From contig QORU01000002.1 of the NCBI GenBank assembly GCA_003574785.1, forward strand, positions 496,001 to 560,000: 64,000 bases of DNA, written 5' to 3'. The DNA comes from Taklimakanibacter deserti. GTDB taxonomy: Bacteria; Pseudomonadota; Alphaproteobacteria; Rhizobiales; Aestuariivirgaceae. Positions within the stretch are counted from its first letter, which is position 1; each line of letters begins with the position of its first letter. Positions 18,096 to 28,283 of this stretch are shown in pieces. Position numbers and translations under genes: made by a program. The notes below the pieces were generated by a model that saw only the letters and a list, made by a program, of their open reading frames with translations, did not search any database and was not told the DNA's origin.

Positions 18096-18815
18096 ATGCG
18101 TGAAGCCGCGCGTTTCATTGCCAGCCAGACTGAGCCCGCGCAAGATGGAACCCTGCTGCGCTTCGTCTATGCCGCCCTCGGTTCCCGGCCCGGCAAGCGG
18201 GCCGGATCCAATGACGATCTGCTCTGGCACGTCTCTGCGACGTGTCCGCGGCGGCTGGCTTCGACAGTTCCCATCCCCTTCCCTCAGGCGCGTTTCAGGC
18301 AATCCGAAATCGCGACCCTGATCGATGCGGCGCCTATTGCCGATCTCGTAAACGCAGCCTATCGGGGCGCCGGCGGCCGCCTCGGATGGATCCACGAGGC
18401 AAAGTTGCTCGCCGGTGACCGCGCCAGTTTGCGAGATGTTGTGGCCATGATCGACGACGTCTCGACAACCGTGTTGGTCCGACGTGGCGGCAGATCATCG
18501 GCATTGCTCGGCTGTGTCGCCATCCAGATGGATGGCGCGGATCGTTGCGTGATCTCGATGCTGGCCGTCGATCCGGAACTTCAGTCCGCCGGACTTGGTC
18601 GCGCCCTGCTCGCCGATGCCGAGCAGTTCGCAGCAAGCAACGGCGCGCGAAGCGCCGTGATGACGGTGATACGGCAACGGCAATCGCTCATCGCCTGGTA
18701 TGAGCGTTGTGGCTACCACCGAACCGGTGCCGTTGCTTTTCCCTATGGCGCCAGCAAGGTCGGCACGCCGCTGCGCGACGATCTTGACTTCGTCATCCTC
18801 GAAATGGCTCTGTGA
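18096..18815 (+). CDS. GNAT-family N-acetyltransferase with unusual N-terminal extension
   Basis: 239 residues. The acetyltransferase domain starts near residue 70 (FRQSEIATLIDAAPIADLVNAAYRG) and has the acetyl-CoA loop LAVDPELQSAGLGRALLADAEQFA (motif A, Q/RxxGxG/A) and LIAWYERCGYHRTGA near the end. Residues 1-68 (MREAARFIASQTEPAQDG onward) are not part of the usual fold and I do not recognise them. The start at 18096 is supported by AGGAGCC 8 nt upstream. Substrate unknown; the next gene is an exported cyclase 47 bp downstream. Confidence 0.75.
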   Translation: MREAARFIASQTEPAQDGTLLRFVYAALGSRPGKRAGSNDDLLWHVSATCPRRLASTVPIPFPQARFRQSEIATLIDAAPIADLVNAAYRGAGGRLGWIHEAKLLAGDRASLRDVVAMIDDVSTTVLVRRGGRSSALLGCVAIQMDGADRCVISMLAVDPELQSAGLGRALLADAEQFAASNGARSAVMTVIRQRQSLIAWYERCGYHRTGAVAFPYGASKVGTPLRDDLDFVILEMAL

Positions 18816-18862
18816 AGCCACGCCGGCGACGTCCCGCAGGCGACCAACCGAAAGGAGAAGTC

Positions 18863-19786
18863 ATGAACAAGAACTTCGCGACTATCGTTTTTGCCCTCGG
18901 CCTGTCGGCATCGGGAGCGCACGCTCAGGACGGCAAAGGACTGTGGAGCGTCTATGACGCATCGCTCAAGGGCGCCAAATACATCGACCTGACGCATGTA
19001 ATCGCGCCCGACATTCCCGTGTGGTACGGCTTCGGCCCGTCGAAATTCGCGCGCAGCAAGGCCGGCGGCGACATCGAGGGCTTCGCCAAGAAAGGCGATG
19101 AGTTCACCTATGAGAAGCACGGCTTCGAGGCGACGCATTATGACCTCGCGACCGATCAGCTCGGGACGCAGCTCGATCCCCCGGCGCATTGGGCGCCGGA
19201 ATATCCCTCGATCGACGAGTTGCCGCCGACCTATTCCTTGCGCCCGCTGGCGGTGATCTCGATCGTCGACAAGGTGGCCAGCAATGCCGGATATCACCTG
19301 CAGGTCGCTGACATAGGGGCTTTTGAGAAGGAGCACGGCCGGATTCCGGAAGGCGCGGTCGTCTTCGTGCGCTCCGACTGGTCGAAGGACTGGCCCAAGC
19401 CTGAGCTCGCCACGCGCAAGCCCTTCCCCGGCGTGTCGCTCGACGCGCTGAAATTCCTGCACGAGCAGCGCCATATCCTGCTCCACGGCCACGAGCCGCT
19501 CGACACGGATACGACGCCCACGCTCGAGGGCGAGGCGTGGCTCATGCACAATGGCTACACACAGGCCGAGGGCGTCGCCAATCTCGACGGCGTGCCGGCG
19601 ACGGGCTGTCTGGTAACCATCGGCTTTCCCCGATTCAAGGGCGGCACGGGCGGCTATGCCCGCTATGTGGCCGTTTGCCCGCCCGACACGCCGGTCGGCA
19701 CGACCATCGGCGCGAGTGATGCGCCGCTGCCGAAATCCGAAAAGCCGCTCCATTGGGACGCGGCGGCAGGGACACGCGTCCGCTAG
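18863..19786 (+). CDS. Exported cyclase-family (kynurenine formamidase-like) hydrolase
   Basis: 307 residues with a Sec signal peptide (cleavage near GAHA/QDG, residue about 22). The body contains YIDLTHVIAPDIPVWYGFGP, DQLGTQLDPPAHWAPEY and VVFVRSDWSKDW, the cyclase-family pattern in which His/Asp ligands in the HxGTHxDxPxH-type motif bind metal; here the motif is the divergent DQLGTQLDPPAHW. A later HEPLDTDTTP segment is also conserved in periplasmic members. It probably hydrolyses an amide or lactone in the periplasm. AAAGGAG supports the start. Confidence 0.83.
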   Translation: MNKNFATIVFALGLSASGAHAQDGKGLWSVYDASLKGAKYIDLTHVIAPDIPVWYGFGPSKFARSKAGGDIEGFAKKGDEFTYEKHGFEATHYDLATDQLGTQLDPPAHWAPEYPSIDELPPTYSLRPLAVISIVDKVASNAGYHLQVADIGAFEKEHGRIPEGAVVFVRSDWSKDWPKPELATRKPFPGVSLDALKFLHEQRHILLHGHEPLDTDTTPTLEGEAWLMHNGYTQAEGVANLDGVPATGCLVTIGFPRFKGGTGGYARYVAVCPPDTPVGTTIGASDAPLPKSEKPLHWDAAAGTRVR

Positions 19787-19871
19787 CATCGGCGAGCGCT
19801 GAAACATGCTGCGCCGGGAACGCGATCACCGCGACCCTCGCGCCCCTCGCGCAGCTTGTCGAGGAGGGAAC

Positions 19872-21095
19872 ATGGAAATTCACGAAGGTCATATCGCCAT
19901 TGCACCGCCGCCCGGCGTGACGGCATGGGACGTCGACCCCTATGATGCGGAAATCCTCGCCGATCCGGTCGAATATTACCGGGAGCTCCGCGCCAAAGGC
20001 GCTTTTGCCTACATACCGAAATACGCCATTCTCGCCTGCGGGCGTTATGCCGAGACCAGGGAAGTCTTCGCCGACAATGAGCGCTTCGTTTCCTCGCGCG
20101 GCGTCGGCCTGCAGGATTTTCAATTGCAGGAGCCCTGGCGGCCGCCGAGCATCATTCTCGAGGCCGATCCGCCCTATCATACGAAGACCAGGACCGTCAT
20201 GGCCCGGGCGCTGTCCGCTGGCGCCATCGCCGGCCTCAAGGATCAGTTCGAGCGCGCGGCCGAAACGCTCGTCGACGAGCTCCTGGAGAAAGGATCCTTC
20301 GAAGCCGTCACGGAACTCGCGGAGGCCTTCCCCGCACGGGTCTTCCCGCCAGCCGTCGGGCTTGCGGAGACCGATCGCCGGCGGCTTCTCGACTATGCAG
20401 CGATGGTCTTCAATGCGGTGGGTCCGGACAATGAGCTCCGCCGCGCCGCGATGGCGAAGGCCGCGGATGTCGTTCCGTGGATCACGGAGCATTGCAAGCG
20501 CTACAGGCTCAAGCCTGGCGGCTTCGGCAGAGCCATTTATGAGGCGGCCGATGCCGGTGAGGTAACGGAGACCGAAGCGGGCATGCTGGTGCGCTCGTTA
20601 TTGTCGGCAGGCCTCGACACCACCGTGGCGGGGATCGGCAACGCTTTGTGGTGCCTGGCCTCGAACCCGAAGGAATATGAGGCGCTGAAGCGTGATCCGG
20701 CACTTGTCCGCGCCGCCTTCGAAGAGACGCTTCGATTTACGTCTCCCGTGCACTCCTTCTGCCGTACGGCCCAACACGGCACGACGGTCGCCGCCATTCC
20801 GATTCCCGCAGGAGCAAAGATACTTTGCGTGCTGGGCGCCGCGAATCTCGATGAAAGCCACTGGCCCGACGCCGATCGGTTCAAGGTTGCCCGAAGGACC
20901 GCCGGCCACCTCGCCTTCGGCACCGGCATTCACGGATGCGTCGGCCAGCAGCTGGCGCGCGCCGAGATCGAGGCGCTGCTCAAGGCGATCGTGGCCAAAG
21001 TCGGTCACATCGAATTCAACGGTGATCCAGTCTGGCGTCCGAATAATGCGATCCATGCGCTGGACAAGCTGCCGCTCGTCTTTCGGGCGGATTAG
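19872..21095 (+). CDS. Cytochrome P450, CYP199A-like
   Basis: 407 residues. The heme-thiolate loop HLAFGTGIHGCVGQ places the ligand at Cys356. The I-helix is LLSAGLDTTVAG (about 243-253, acid replaced as in several bacterial P450s) and the ExxR motif lies in AAFEETLRFTSPVHSF. SSRGVGLQDF followed by PWRPPSIILEADPP strongly resembles CYP199A enzymes of Rhodopseudomonas, which O-demethylate para-substituted benzoates such as 4-methoxybenzoate. The start at 19872 has GAGGAGG upstream. No ferredoxin or ferredoxin reductase gene is adjacent, so electrons must come from elsewhere. Confidence 0.87.
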   Translation: MEIHEGHIAIAPPPGVTAWDVDPYDAEILADPVEYYRELRAKGAFAYIPKYAILACGRYAETREVFADNERFVSSRGVGLQDFQLQEPWRPPSIILEADPPYHTKTRTVMARALSAGAIAGLKDQFERAAETLVDELLEKGSFEAVTELAEAFPARVFPPAVGLAETDRRRLLDYAAMVFNAVGPDNELRRAAMAKAADVVPWITEHCKRYRLKPGGFGRAIYEAADAGEVTETEAGMLVRSLLSAGLDTTVAGIGNALWCLASNPKEYEALKRDPALVRAAFEETLRFTSPVHSFCRTAQHGTTVAAIPIPAGAKILCVLGAANLDESHWPDADRFKVARRTAGHLAFGTGIHGCVGQQLARAEIEALLKAIVAKVGHIEFNGDPVWRPNNAIHALDKLPLVFRAD

Positions 21096-21112
21096 GCATC
21101 GCCGCTCCTGCC

Positions 21113-21451
21113 TTAGACCGCCGCAGGCGTCAGCTCCCGGGAAGCAAGAGCCTGGCGCTGGTACATTTCTCCCCACTGGCAAAGGCTTTCGACGCCGCCG
21201 GTGAGCGCCACGCCGTGATCGGTCAGGGAATAGACCACTTTGGGCGGGGAGACATCGTGAACCTGGCGATGGACAAGGCCATCCGCCTCCATCTCGCGCA
21301 GCTGCTGCGCCAGCATCTTCTCGCTGATCCCGGGAATCAGTTGCCGCAAACGGCCGAAACGGCGCGGCGCCGAATTGAGCGCGCAGAGAATATCGACCTT
21401 CCACTTCCCGCCGATGATCCTGACGGCTGTCGTGAAACCGCAGTCATCCAT
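21113..21451 (-). CDS. HxlR-family winged-helix regulator
   Basis: 112 residues from MDDCGFTTAVRIIGGKWKVDILCAL, which is the HxlR N-terminus with its early cysteine, followed by RRFGRLRQLIPGISEKMLAQQLREMEADGLVHRQVHDVSPPKVVYSLTDHG. Start 21451 has AAGGAG upstream. It is divergent from the dehydrogenase at 21558, with a palindrome (21475-21493) in the gap. HxlR proteins often sense aldehydes or quinones through the cysteine; the signal here is unknown. Confidence 0.9.
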   Translation of the reverse strand: MDDCGFTTAVRIIGGKWKVDILCALNSAPRRFGRLRQLIPGISEKMLAQQLREMEADGLVHRQVHDVSPPKVVYSLTDHGVALTGGVESLCQWGEMYQRQALASRELTPAAV

Positions 21452-21474
21452 CACTGTTCTCCTTACCCAATGGT

Positions 21475-21493
21475 GAGCACTAACCTCGTGCTC
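21475..21493. promoter_or_regulatory. Putative HxlR operator, GAGCAC-N7-GTGCTC
   Basis: Perfect arms GAGCAC (21475-21480) and GTGCTC (21488-21493) lie in the 106-bp gap between the HxlR gene and the divergent dehydrogenase gene, 24-42 bp upstream of the HxlR start codon. Confidence 0.6.
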
Positions 21494-21557
21494 CGTATTG
21501 CCGCCGCCCTGCCCCCGCACCAGCTACCGCAGATCAACGAAATGTAGGAGGCGGATC

Positions 21558-22433
21558 GTGAAAACACCAGTCAGCGTGATCGGCACCGGGCGGATGGGAT
21601 CGGCGCTTGCGCGAGCCTTTATCAAAAACGGGCATCCGACCACGGTCTGGAACCGCACGCCGCACAAGGCAGAGCCTTTGGCAGCGCTGGGGGCCACTGT
21701 GGCGGAAAGCGTCGACCGGGCTATATCGGCCTCCGGCATCGTGGTCGTCAATGTGAGCGATTACGACGCCTCGGCGGCGCTTCTGCATAGGGCGGCCGGC
21801 ACGCTGCGGGGCAAGCTGATTGTCGAGCTCACCTCCGGCACGCCGCAAGGGGCACGTGGTGCGGCTGAATGGGCGAAGGCGCAAGGTGCCGATTATCTCG
21901 ACGGCGCGATCCTGGCGACGCCCAATCTGATCGGCAGCGCGCAAGGCGTGATCCTGGTCTCAGGTCCCCTTGCCGCCTTCACTGCGCATAAGGATACGCT
22001 TCTTTCACTCGGCAATGTTCGCCATGTCGGTGAAGATCCGGGGACGGCCAGCACGCTCGACAGCGCCGCGCTCAGCCAGATGTGGGGCGGGTTGTTCGGC
22101 ACGCTCCATGCCATCGCTCTATGCGAGGCCGAGAAGGTCGACCTCGCCGCACTGGCGCAGCAGTGGACGGAGACCGCTCCCGTCATCGAAGGCCTCATCT
22201 CCGATCTGATCGCGCGGACGAAAGCCAAGCGCTTCGCCGGCGACGAGCAGACGCTGTCCTCGATCTCGGCGCATCACGGCGCCCTGCAGCATCTGATCGA
22301 GATCACCCAGATGCGCAATCTCGACCGCGGCCTGGTCGATGCCTATGACACGGTCTTCAGGCGGGCGGTCGCGGCCGGCCATCTGGAGGACGATTTCGCG
22401 GCGATGACGCGTTTCATGGAGAAGTCCGCATAA
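21558..22433 (+). CDS. NAD(P)-binding dehydrogenase, imine reductase/6PGDH-like
   Basis: 291 residues from GTG at 21558 (AGGAGG 7 nt upstream). VSVIGTGRMGSALARAFIKNGHPTTVWNRT is the NADP-type Rossmann motif of beta-hydroxyacid dehydrogenases. The C-terminal helical domain (AALSQMWGGLFGTLHAIALCEAEKVDL) and the sequence SGTPQGARGAAEWAKAQGADYLDGAIL are closest to imine-reductase-like proteins. It probably reduces an imine or hydroxyacid with NADPH. Likely controlled by the divergent HxlR regulator. Confidence 0.8.
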   Translation: MKTPVSVIGTGRMGSALARAFIKNGHPTTVWNRTPHKAEPLAALGATVAESVDRAISASGIVVVNVSDYDASAALLHRAAGTLRGKLIVELTSGTPQGARGAAEWAKAQGADYLDGAILATPNLIGSAQGVILVSGPLAAFTAHKDTLLSLGNVRHVGEDPGTASTLDSAALSQMWGGLFGTLHAIALCEAEKVDLAALAQQWTETAPVIEGLISDLIARTKAKRFAGDEQTLSSISAHHGALQHLIEITQMRNLDRGLVDAYDTVFRRAVAAGHLEDDFAAMTRFMEKSA

Positions 22434-22526
22434 GCAAGGAACCCACCGCCGCGGTCCGTGTTGGTAACCAGCACCCTTCAGATTGTTCCCAAAAATCTAC
22501 TGAGCTGGTGCGGAAAGGAGGCCGTC

Positions 22527-23105
22527 ATGGCCGTGACATCGCTCCGTTCGATCGACCCTGGCGAACTATCCTTTGCGCATGTGCTCCACGCCGCCGGCCC
22601 TGATCGGGAACGTGCCGAGAAGCTTGCGCTCTTCGCATGGCTCGTGGGCGATTGGGAAATGGCCGTGACCACCTTCCCGGAAGACGGGCAAAGGCACGAA
22701 GGCCAGGGGGAGATTCATGCCGGCTGGATCCTGGAGGGGCGCGCAATTCAGGACGTGTGGATGATACCGCTCCTTCACAACCGCAAGCCCGGCATCGGTC
22801 AACTGCCCGGCGCGGGCAATTGGTATGGCACGACGTTACGCATCTACGATCCGGCCCTCGATGCCTGGCGTATCTTGTGGAATGACCCGGCGACCGGCTT
22901 CTTTACACAGCAGATTGGCCGGGCGCGGGGCGAGGATATCGTCCAGACGGGTCCCGACCCCCGAGGCGGCACGATGCGCTGGACTTTCACCGAAATCGAT
23001 CGGGACACGAAGAGCGCGCCGGCCTCGTTTCACTGGATGGCCGAACGCAGCTTGGACGACGAGAATTGGCGCAAGGAAGTTGATATCCGGGCACGCCGTC
23101 GCTGA
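22527..23105 (+). CDS. Conserved hypothetical, DUF1579-like (calycin-type)
   Basis: 192 residues from MAVTSLRSIDPGELSFAHVL (AAAGGAGG upstream). FAWLVGDWEMAVTTFPEDGQRHEGQGEIHAGWILEGRAIQDVWMIP is the pattern of DUF1579-like beta-barrel proteins, and MRWTFTEIDRDTKSAPASFHWMAERSLDDENWRKEVDIRARR completes it. No catalytic motif is evident. It follows the dehydrogenase by 93 bp on the same strand and converges with the MFS gene. Confidence 0.65.
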   Translation: MAVTSLRSIDPGELSFAHVLHAAGPDRERAEKLALFAWLVGDWEMAVTTFPEDGQRHEGQGEIHAGWILEGRAIQDVWMIPLLHNRKPGIGQLPGAGNWYGTTLRIYDPALDAWRILWNDPATGFFTQQIGRARGEDIVQTGPDPRGGTMRWTFTEIDRDTKSAPASFHWMAERSLDDENWRKEVDIRARRR

Positions 23106-23110
23106 TAGGC

Positions 23111-24631
23111 TCACTCTCCGAATTGAACTTTCGCCGGACGAACGACCTTCGCGTTGAAGATGAGGAAACTCAGGGCCGCCATGATCCAGACCCCTATTCC
23201 GGCATAGAGCATCACCCAGCCGAAGCCCTGCGCCAGCGCCGCATGGACGACCTCGCCGGAGAGGCCTCCAACCGACACGGCATTGCCGGCGGCGATCTTC
23301 TCGGCAACAAGACGCAATTCCGCATCGGGCAAGCCCAGAGACGACGCGCTTCTCAGATAGGCCAGCACGCCGCTCGCCAGGATGAAGCCCATCACCGCGA
23401 TATTGATCGCCAGCGACACCATGCGCGCGCTGATGTCGATGCCGGACGCCATGCCGGCGCGGTCGCTCGACACCGCGCCCGTCGTGGTGTTGGTGACCGG
23501 CGTATTGGTGAGGCCGAGGCCGATGCCGGCGATGAGGCAGCCGGGCAGCATGGTGAGCCAGCTCGCTTGCGCCGCGGCGCTGCCGAATTTCATCAGGATG
23601 AAGCCGAGACCGATGGTGAAGAGGCCAACGGGAATGACGAGACCCGGCCTGAAGCGCAGCGACAGTCTTTCGCCCAGGGGCGGCATCACCAGCGTCGGCA
23701 GCGTATAGGCGAGCAGAGCGAGGCCGGCGGTGACACCGTCATAGCCGAGCCCGGCCTGGAACCAGATCGGCAGATAGATCATGAACGGCCAGAAGCTGAT
23801 ATTCATCGCCGCCGAGCCCAGGATCGCGCCCGAAAACTTTCGGATACGGAAGACCGAGAAGTCGAACATCGGTCGTGGGCTCACCTTCTCGGCGATCACG
23901 AAGGCGATGAGGCTCGCTAAGGCGACGCCGAGGAAGGCGAGCGCCATTCCACTGGCGAAGCCCAGATCCGGCCCCTGGGTGATGTAGAAAGCGAGGCAGA
24001 AGACCGAAAGCGACAGCGTCAGCATGCCGGGCCAGTCGAGATGGCTCGCCCCGGGATCCTTCGATTCATGCACGCCCGTCTCCGTGAGGACGAGCGCCAG
24101 CACGGCGAACAGCACGTGGATGAGGAACACCCACGCCCAGCCCAGGAAGGCCGCGATCGCGCCACCGATGATCGGGCCGAAGCCGAGACCGATGCCGAAG
24201 ACGATGCCCCACCAGCCGAAGGCGATGGCGCGCTCGCGTCCGCCCTGGAATTCATGCGAGAGCACGGCGATCTGGCAGATCAGCATCGCGCCGCCGGAAA
24301 GGCCCTGGAGAAAGCGCGCCGCGATCAGCGCCGGGACATTCTCGGTCACGCCGCACATCAGCGAGGTGACGCCGAAGGCCAGGATCGCGATCATGAAGAT
24401 GCGCTTGCGGCCATAGCGGTCGGCCAATGTCCCGGTCGCCATCAGCACGCTGGTCACGGCGATCGTATAGGCGTTCATGATCCACTGCAGCTGCTTGAAG
24501 TCGGCATGGAGCAGCTTTTCCAGGGTCGGCAGGATCGCCGGGATCGAGGAGATCTCCAGGCCGAACATGAGGCAGGAGAGGCAGATGGCGCAGAGGACGA
24601 TGACGTTACGGCGTGTCACGGCGGCAGGCAT
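23111..24631 (-). CDS. MFS drug/metabolite exporter, DHA2 (EmrB/QacA) type
   Basis: 506 residues with about 14 hydrophobic segments. LADRYGRKRIFMIAILAFG is the loop 2-3 MFS signature (motif A). GIVFGIGLGFGPIIGGAIAAFLGWAWVFLIHVL is motif C, typical of proton-coupled drug antiporters. The start at 24631 (MPAAVTRRN) is preferred to an upstream TTG. It is divergent from the LysR regulator at 24787, which likely controls it. Confidence 0.9.
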   Translation of the reverse strand: MPAAVTRRNVIVLCAICLSCLMFGLEISSIPAILPTLEKLLHADFKQLQWIMNAYTIAVTSVLMATGTLADRYGRKRIFMIAILAFGVTSLMCGVTENVPALIAARFLQGLSGGAMLICQIAVLSHEFQGGRERAIAFGWWGIVFGIGLGFGPIIGGAIAAFLGWAWVFLIHVLFAVLALVLTETGVHESKDPGASHLDWPGMLTLSLSVFCLAFYITQGPDLGFASGMALAFLGVALASLIAFVIAEKVSPRPMFDFSVFRIRKFSGAILGSAAMNISFWPFMIYLPIWFQAGLGYDGVTAGLALLAYTLPTLVMPPLGERLSLRFRPGLVIPVGLFTIGLGFILMKFGSAAAQASWLTMLPGCLIAGIGLGLTNTPVTNTTTGAVSSDRAGMASGIDISARMVSLAINIAVMGFILASGVLAYLRSASSLGLPDAELRLVAEKIAAGNAVSVGGLSGEVVHAALAQGFGWVMLYAGIGVWIMAALSFLIFNAKVVRPAKVQFGE

Positions 24632-24738
24632 GGTTCGGCCTTTCGACAAATCGGGTCGATGGAAGAGGATTCCAGGAATGATGAGCGCGCGCGGGGTCGC
24701 CCCGCATGTCGCTTATGCGGGAACGTAGTCGCCGCTTG

Positions 24739-24759
24739 ATCATTTTATAACTGGATGAT
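24739..24759. promoter_or_regulatory. Putative LysR box in MFS/LysR divergent gap
   Basis: ATCAT (24739-24743) and ATGAT (24755-24759) are perfect complements with an 11-nt spacer, inside an AT-rich segment 28-48 bp upstream of the LysR start. Confidence 0.45.
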
Positions 24760-24786
24760 TGAATATATCAGAGACAACGATTTTGG

Positions 24787-25686
24787 ATGAATAACATGAC
24801 CACCTTGGATGTCGATGCGGTCCAGGCCTTCGTGGCGATCGCCGATCACCAGAGTTTTACCCGCGCGGCGGAAGTGCTGGGCACCACGCAAGGCGCCATC
24901 AGCGTGAAGCTGAAGCGGCTCGAAGACCGGCTCGGCCAGAAACTGATCGAGCGCACGCCGCGGCTGGTGCGCCTTTCGGCGCAGGGTGCGGTGTTCATCG
25001 AGTCGGCCCGCGATTTCCTCGCCGCCCATGACCGCGCCATCGCCGGACTGTCCTCGACCCGCCGCCACTTCGCTCTCGGCATCGCCAATCATGTGGTGGG
25101 GCCGGAGATCCCCACCTTGCTGGCGCGGCTCAATGCCCATGATCCGGCACTCACCATCGAGGTCAGGCTCGATAATTCGCGCGACCTGCTCGATGCTTTC
25201 GACCGCGGCGAGATCGATGCGGCGATCATCCGCCGCGAAGACGACCGCCGCGACGGCGAGGTGCTGGCGCCGGAGCATTTCGGCTGGTACGCCACGCCGG
25301 ACTTCGTGCATCGGAAGGACGAGCCCTTGCGCCTCGCGGCATCATCGCCTTCCTGTCGCATCCGCGAACTCGCCACGCAGGCGCTCGATGCCAAGGGCAT
25401 AAAGTGGCGAGAGGTCTTCCTCGGCTGCGGTTCCTTCGTCATTGCCGATGCGGTCGCGGCCGGCCTCGCCACCGCGGCCTTCCCAACCCGGATCGCGCCG
25501 GCCGGCACGGTCGAGGTCAGCAAGCGCTTCGGGCTCCCTGCCCTTCCTTCATCCGAGATCGTGCTGCTCACGACACTATCGGACGCGCGCTCCCGCGCGG
25601 CGCTCCGGACGCTGGCGGCGGCCTTCCGCGAGCATCCATCACCCGCCCGCCGTGTTTCAATTGAAAGCAAACACCCGGCGACCTGA
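24787..25686 (+). CDS. LysR-family transcriptional regulator
   Basis: 299 residues with HTH segment QSFTRAAEVLGTTQGAISVKLKRLEDRLGQKLIERTPRLVRLSAQG (about 20-65) and an effector domain containing IANHVVGPEIPTLLARLNAHDPALTIEVRLDNSRDLLDAFDRGEIDAAI. It starts at 24787 or at the in-frame ATG at 24796. Divergent from the DHA2 exporter, its probable target. Confidence 0.92.
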   Translation: MNNMTTLDVDAVQAFVAIADHQSFTRAAEVLGTTQGAISVKLKRLEDRLGQKLIERTPRLVRLSAQGAVFIESARDFLAAHDRAIAGLSSTRRHFALGIANHVVGPEIPTLLARLNAHDPALTIEVRLDNSRDLLDAFDRGEIDAAIIRREDDRRDGEVLAPEHFGWYATPDFVHRKDEPLRLAASSPSCRIRELATQALDAKGIKWREVFLGCGSFVIADAVAAGLATAAFPTRIAPAGTVEVSKRFGLPALPSSEIVLLTTLSDARSRAALRTLAAAFREHPSPARRVSIESKHPAT

Positions 25687-25703
25687 AATGCGGGTCCGGC
25701 GCT

Positions 25704-25988
25704 CTAAAAGCCATCCATCAGGATGAAGGTTCCCGGCTTGCGCTGATGCGCATTGATGAGCGGCACCAGGCGGGTGAAATGCGGCGTGGCGCAATGGATA
25801 TCGAGCGCCGCGCGATCCGGCCACTCCTCGATGAAGATGAAATGCCCGGGATCCTTCTGGTCGACGAAGAGATCATAAGCGATGCAGAGCGCTTCGCGGC
25901 GGGTCATGTCCACGAGTTCGCGATAGAGCGGACGCACGATCGTCACCGCCTCCGGCTTGATGAAATCCTCCGCGATCACTTTCAGCAT
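25704..25988 (-). CDS. ABM-family putative quinol monooxygenase
   Basis: 94 residues: MLKVIAEDFIKPEAVTIVRPLYRELVDMTRREALCIAYDLFVDQKDPGHFIFIEEWPDRAALDIHCATPHF, the single ferredoxin-like ABM domain of YgiN-type quinol monooxygenases. The conserved EEW and the histidine after it match the cofactor-free active pocket. It stands alone, convergent with the LysR gene and divergent from recQ. Confidence 0.85.
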   Translation of the reverse strand: MLKVIAEDFIKPEAVTIVRPLYRELVDMTRREALCIAYDLFVDQKDPGHFIFIEEWPDRAALDIHCATPHFTRLVPLINAHQRKPGTFILMDGF

Positions 25989-26106
25989 GGGGCCTCCTGC
26001 ACCGACTCGGGGAAAACCGCCCTTATAGTCCTTTCAGCCGCGATGGCGCATGGAAACCCGGTCCGGCATGGTCTAAAGAGTCGTTCTTCCCAGATTGATC
26101 CTCTCC

Positions 26107-27903
<1,797 letters not shown>

Positions 27904-27918
27904 AAAATACTCTGGCAA

Positions 27919-27942
27919 TCCGTATGTTACGGAACATACGGA
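27919..27942. promoter_or_regulatory. Perfect palindromic operator of the Phd-type antitoxin
   Basis: Arms TCCGTATGTT (27919-27928) and AACATACGGA (27933-27942) are exact complements around the 4-nt spacer ACGG, 12 bp upstream of the antitoxin ATG. This is what a Phd/YefM dimer pair would bind for autoregulation. It begins 16 bp after the recQ stop codon. Confidence 0.75.
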
Positions 27943-27953
27943 AAAGGTGCTAC

Positions 27954-28208
27954 ATGTCAAAAACAGCTTCTGCTTCCGAGGTCCAGAAGAATTTCGGCGT
28001 CTATCATGATCGCGCGCTTACGGAGCCGATCCGAGTGACGAAATATGGCCGGGAAACGGTCTATATCGTCTCGGCCGAGACCTTTCATGCGCTGAAGCAG
28101 GCGCAGCGAGAGGCAATCGCCAGCGCGGAACTTACCGATGCTGAGAGGAAGCTGATCGATAGTGCCGAGATTCCAGCCGAGCATCGATACAGCCTCGACA
28201 AATCATAA
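27954..28208 (+). CDS. Solitary Phd/YefM-family antitoxin
   Basis: 84 residues. SASEVQKNFGVYHDRALTEPIRVTKYGRETVYIVSAETFHALKQAQ is the Phd/YefM DNA-binding fold. The C-terminal tail ASAELTDAERKLIDSAEIPAEHRYSLDKS is the disordered toxin-neutralising region. No toxin frame follows: 75 bp later the convergent YjbR gene ends. The intact operator upstream suggests it is still an active DNA-binding protein. A toxin could be encoded elsewhere. Confidence 0.85.
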   Translation: MSKTASASEVQKNFGVYHDRALTEPIRVTKYGRETVYIVSAETFHALKQAQREAIASAELTDAERKLIDSAEIPAEHRYSLDKS

Positions 28209-28283
28209 ACCGGATGGCTCTGCCGAAAGGAACGCCGCCTGGGTCTGACGCCTCGGGAATGAGGCCAACCTCCGGTCACCGTT

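Noticed and set aside
28209..28283. Possible toxin remnant after the Phd antitoxin
   Set aside because: Translations in the three forward frames show no Doc, YoeB, PIN or ParE motif, and the space is only 75 bp.
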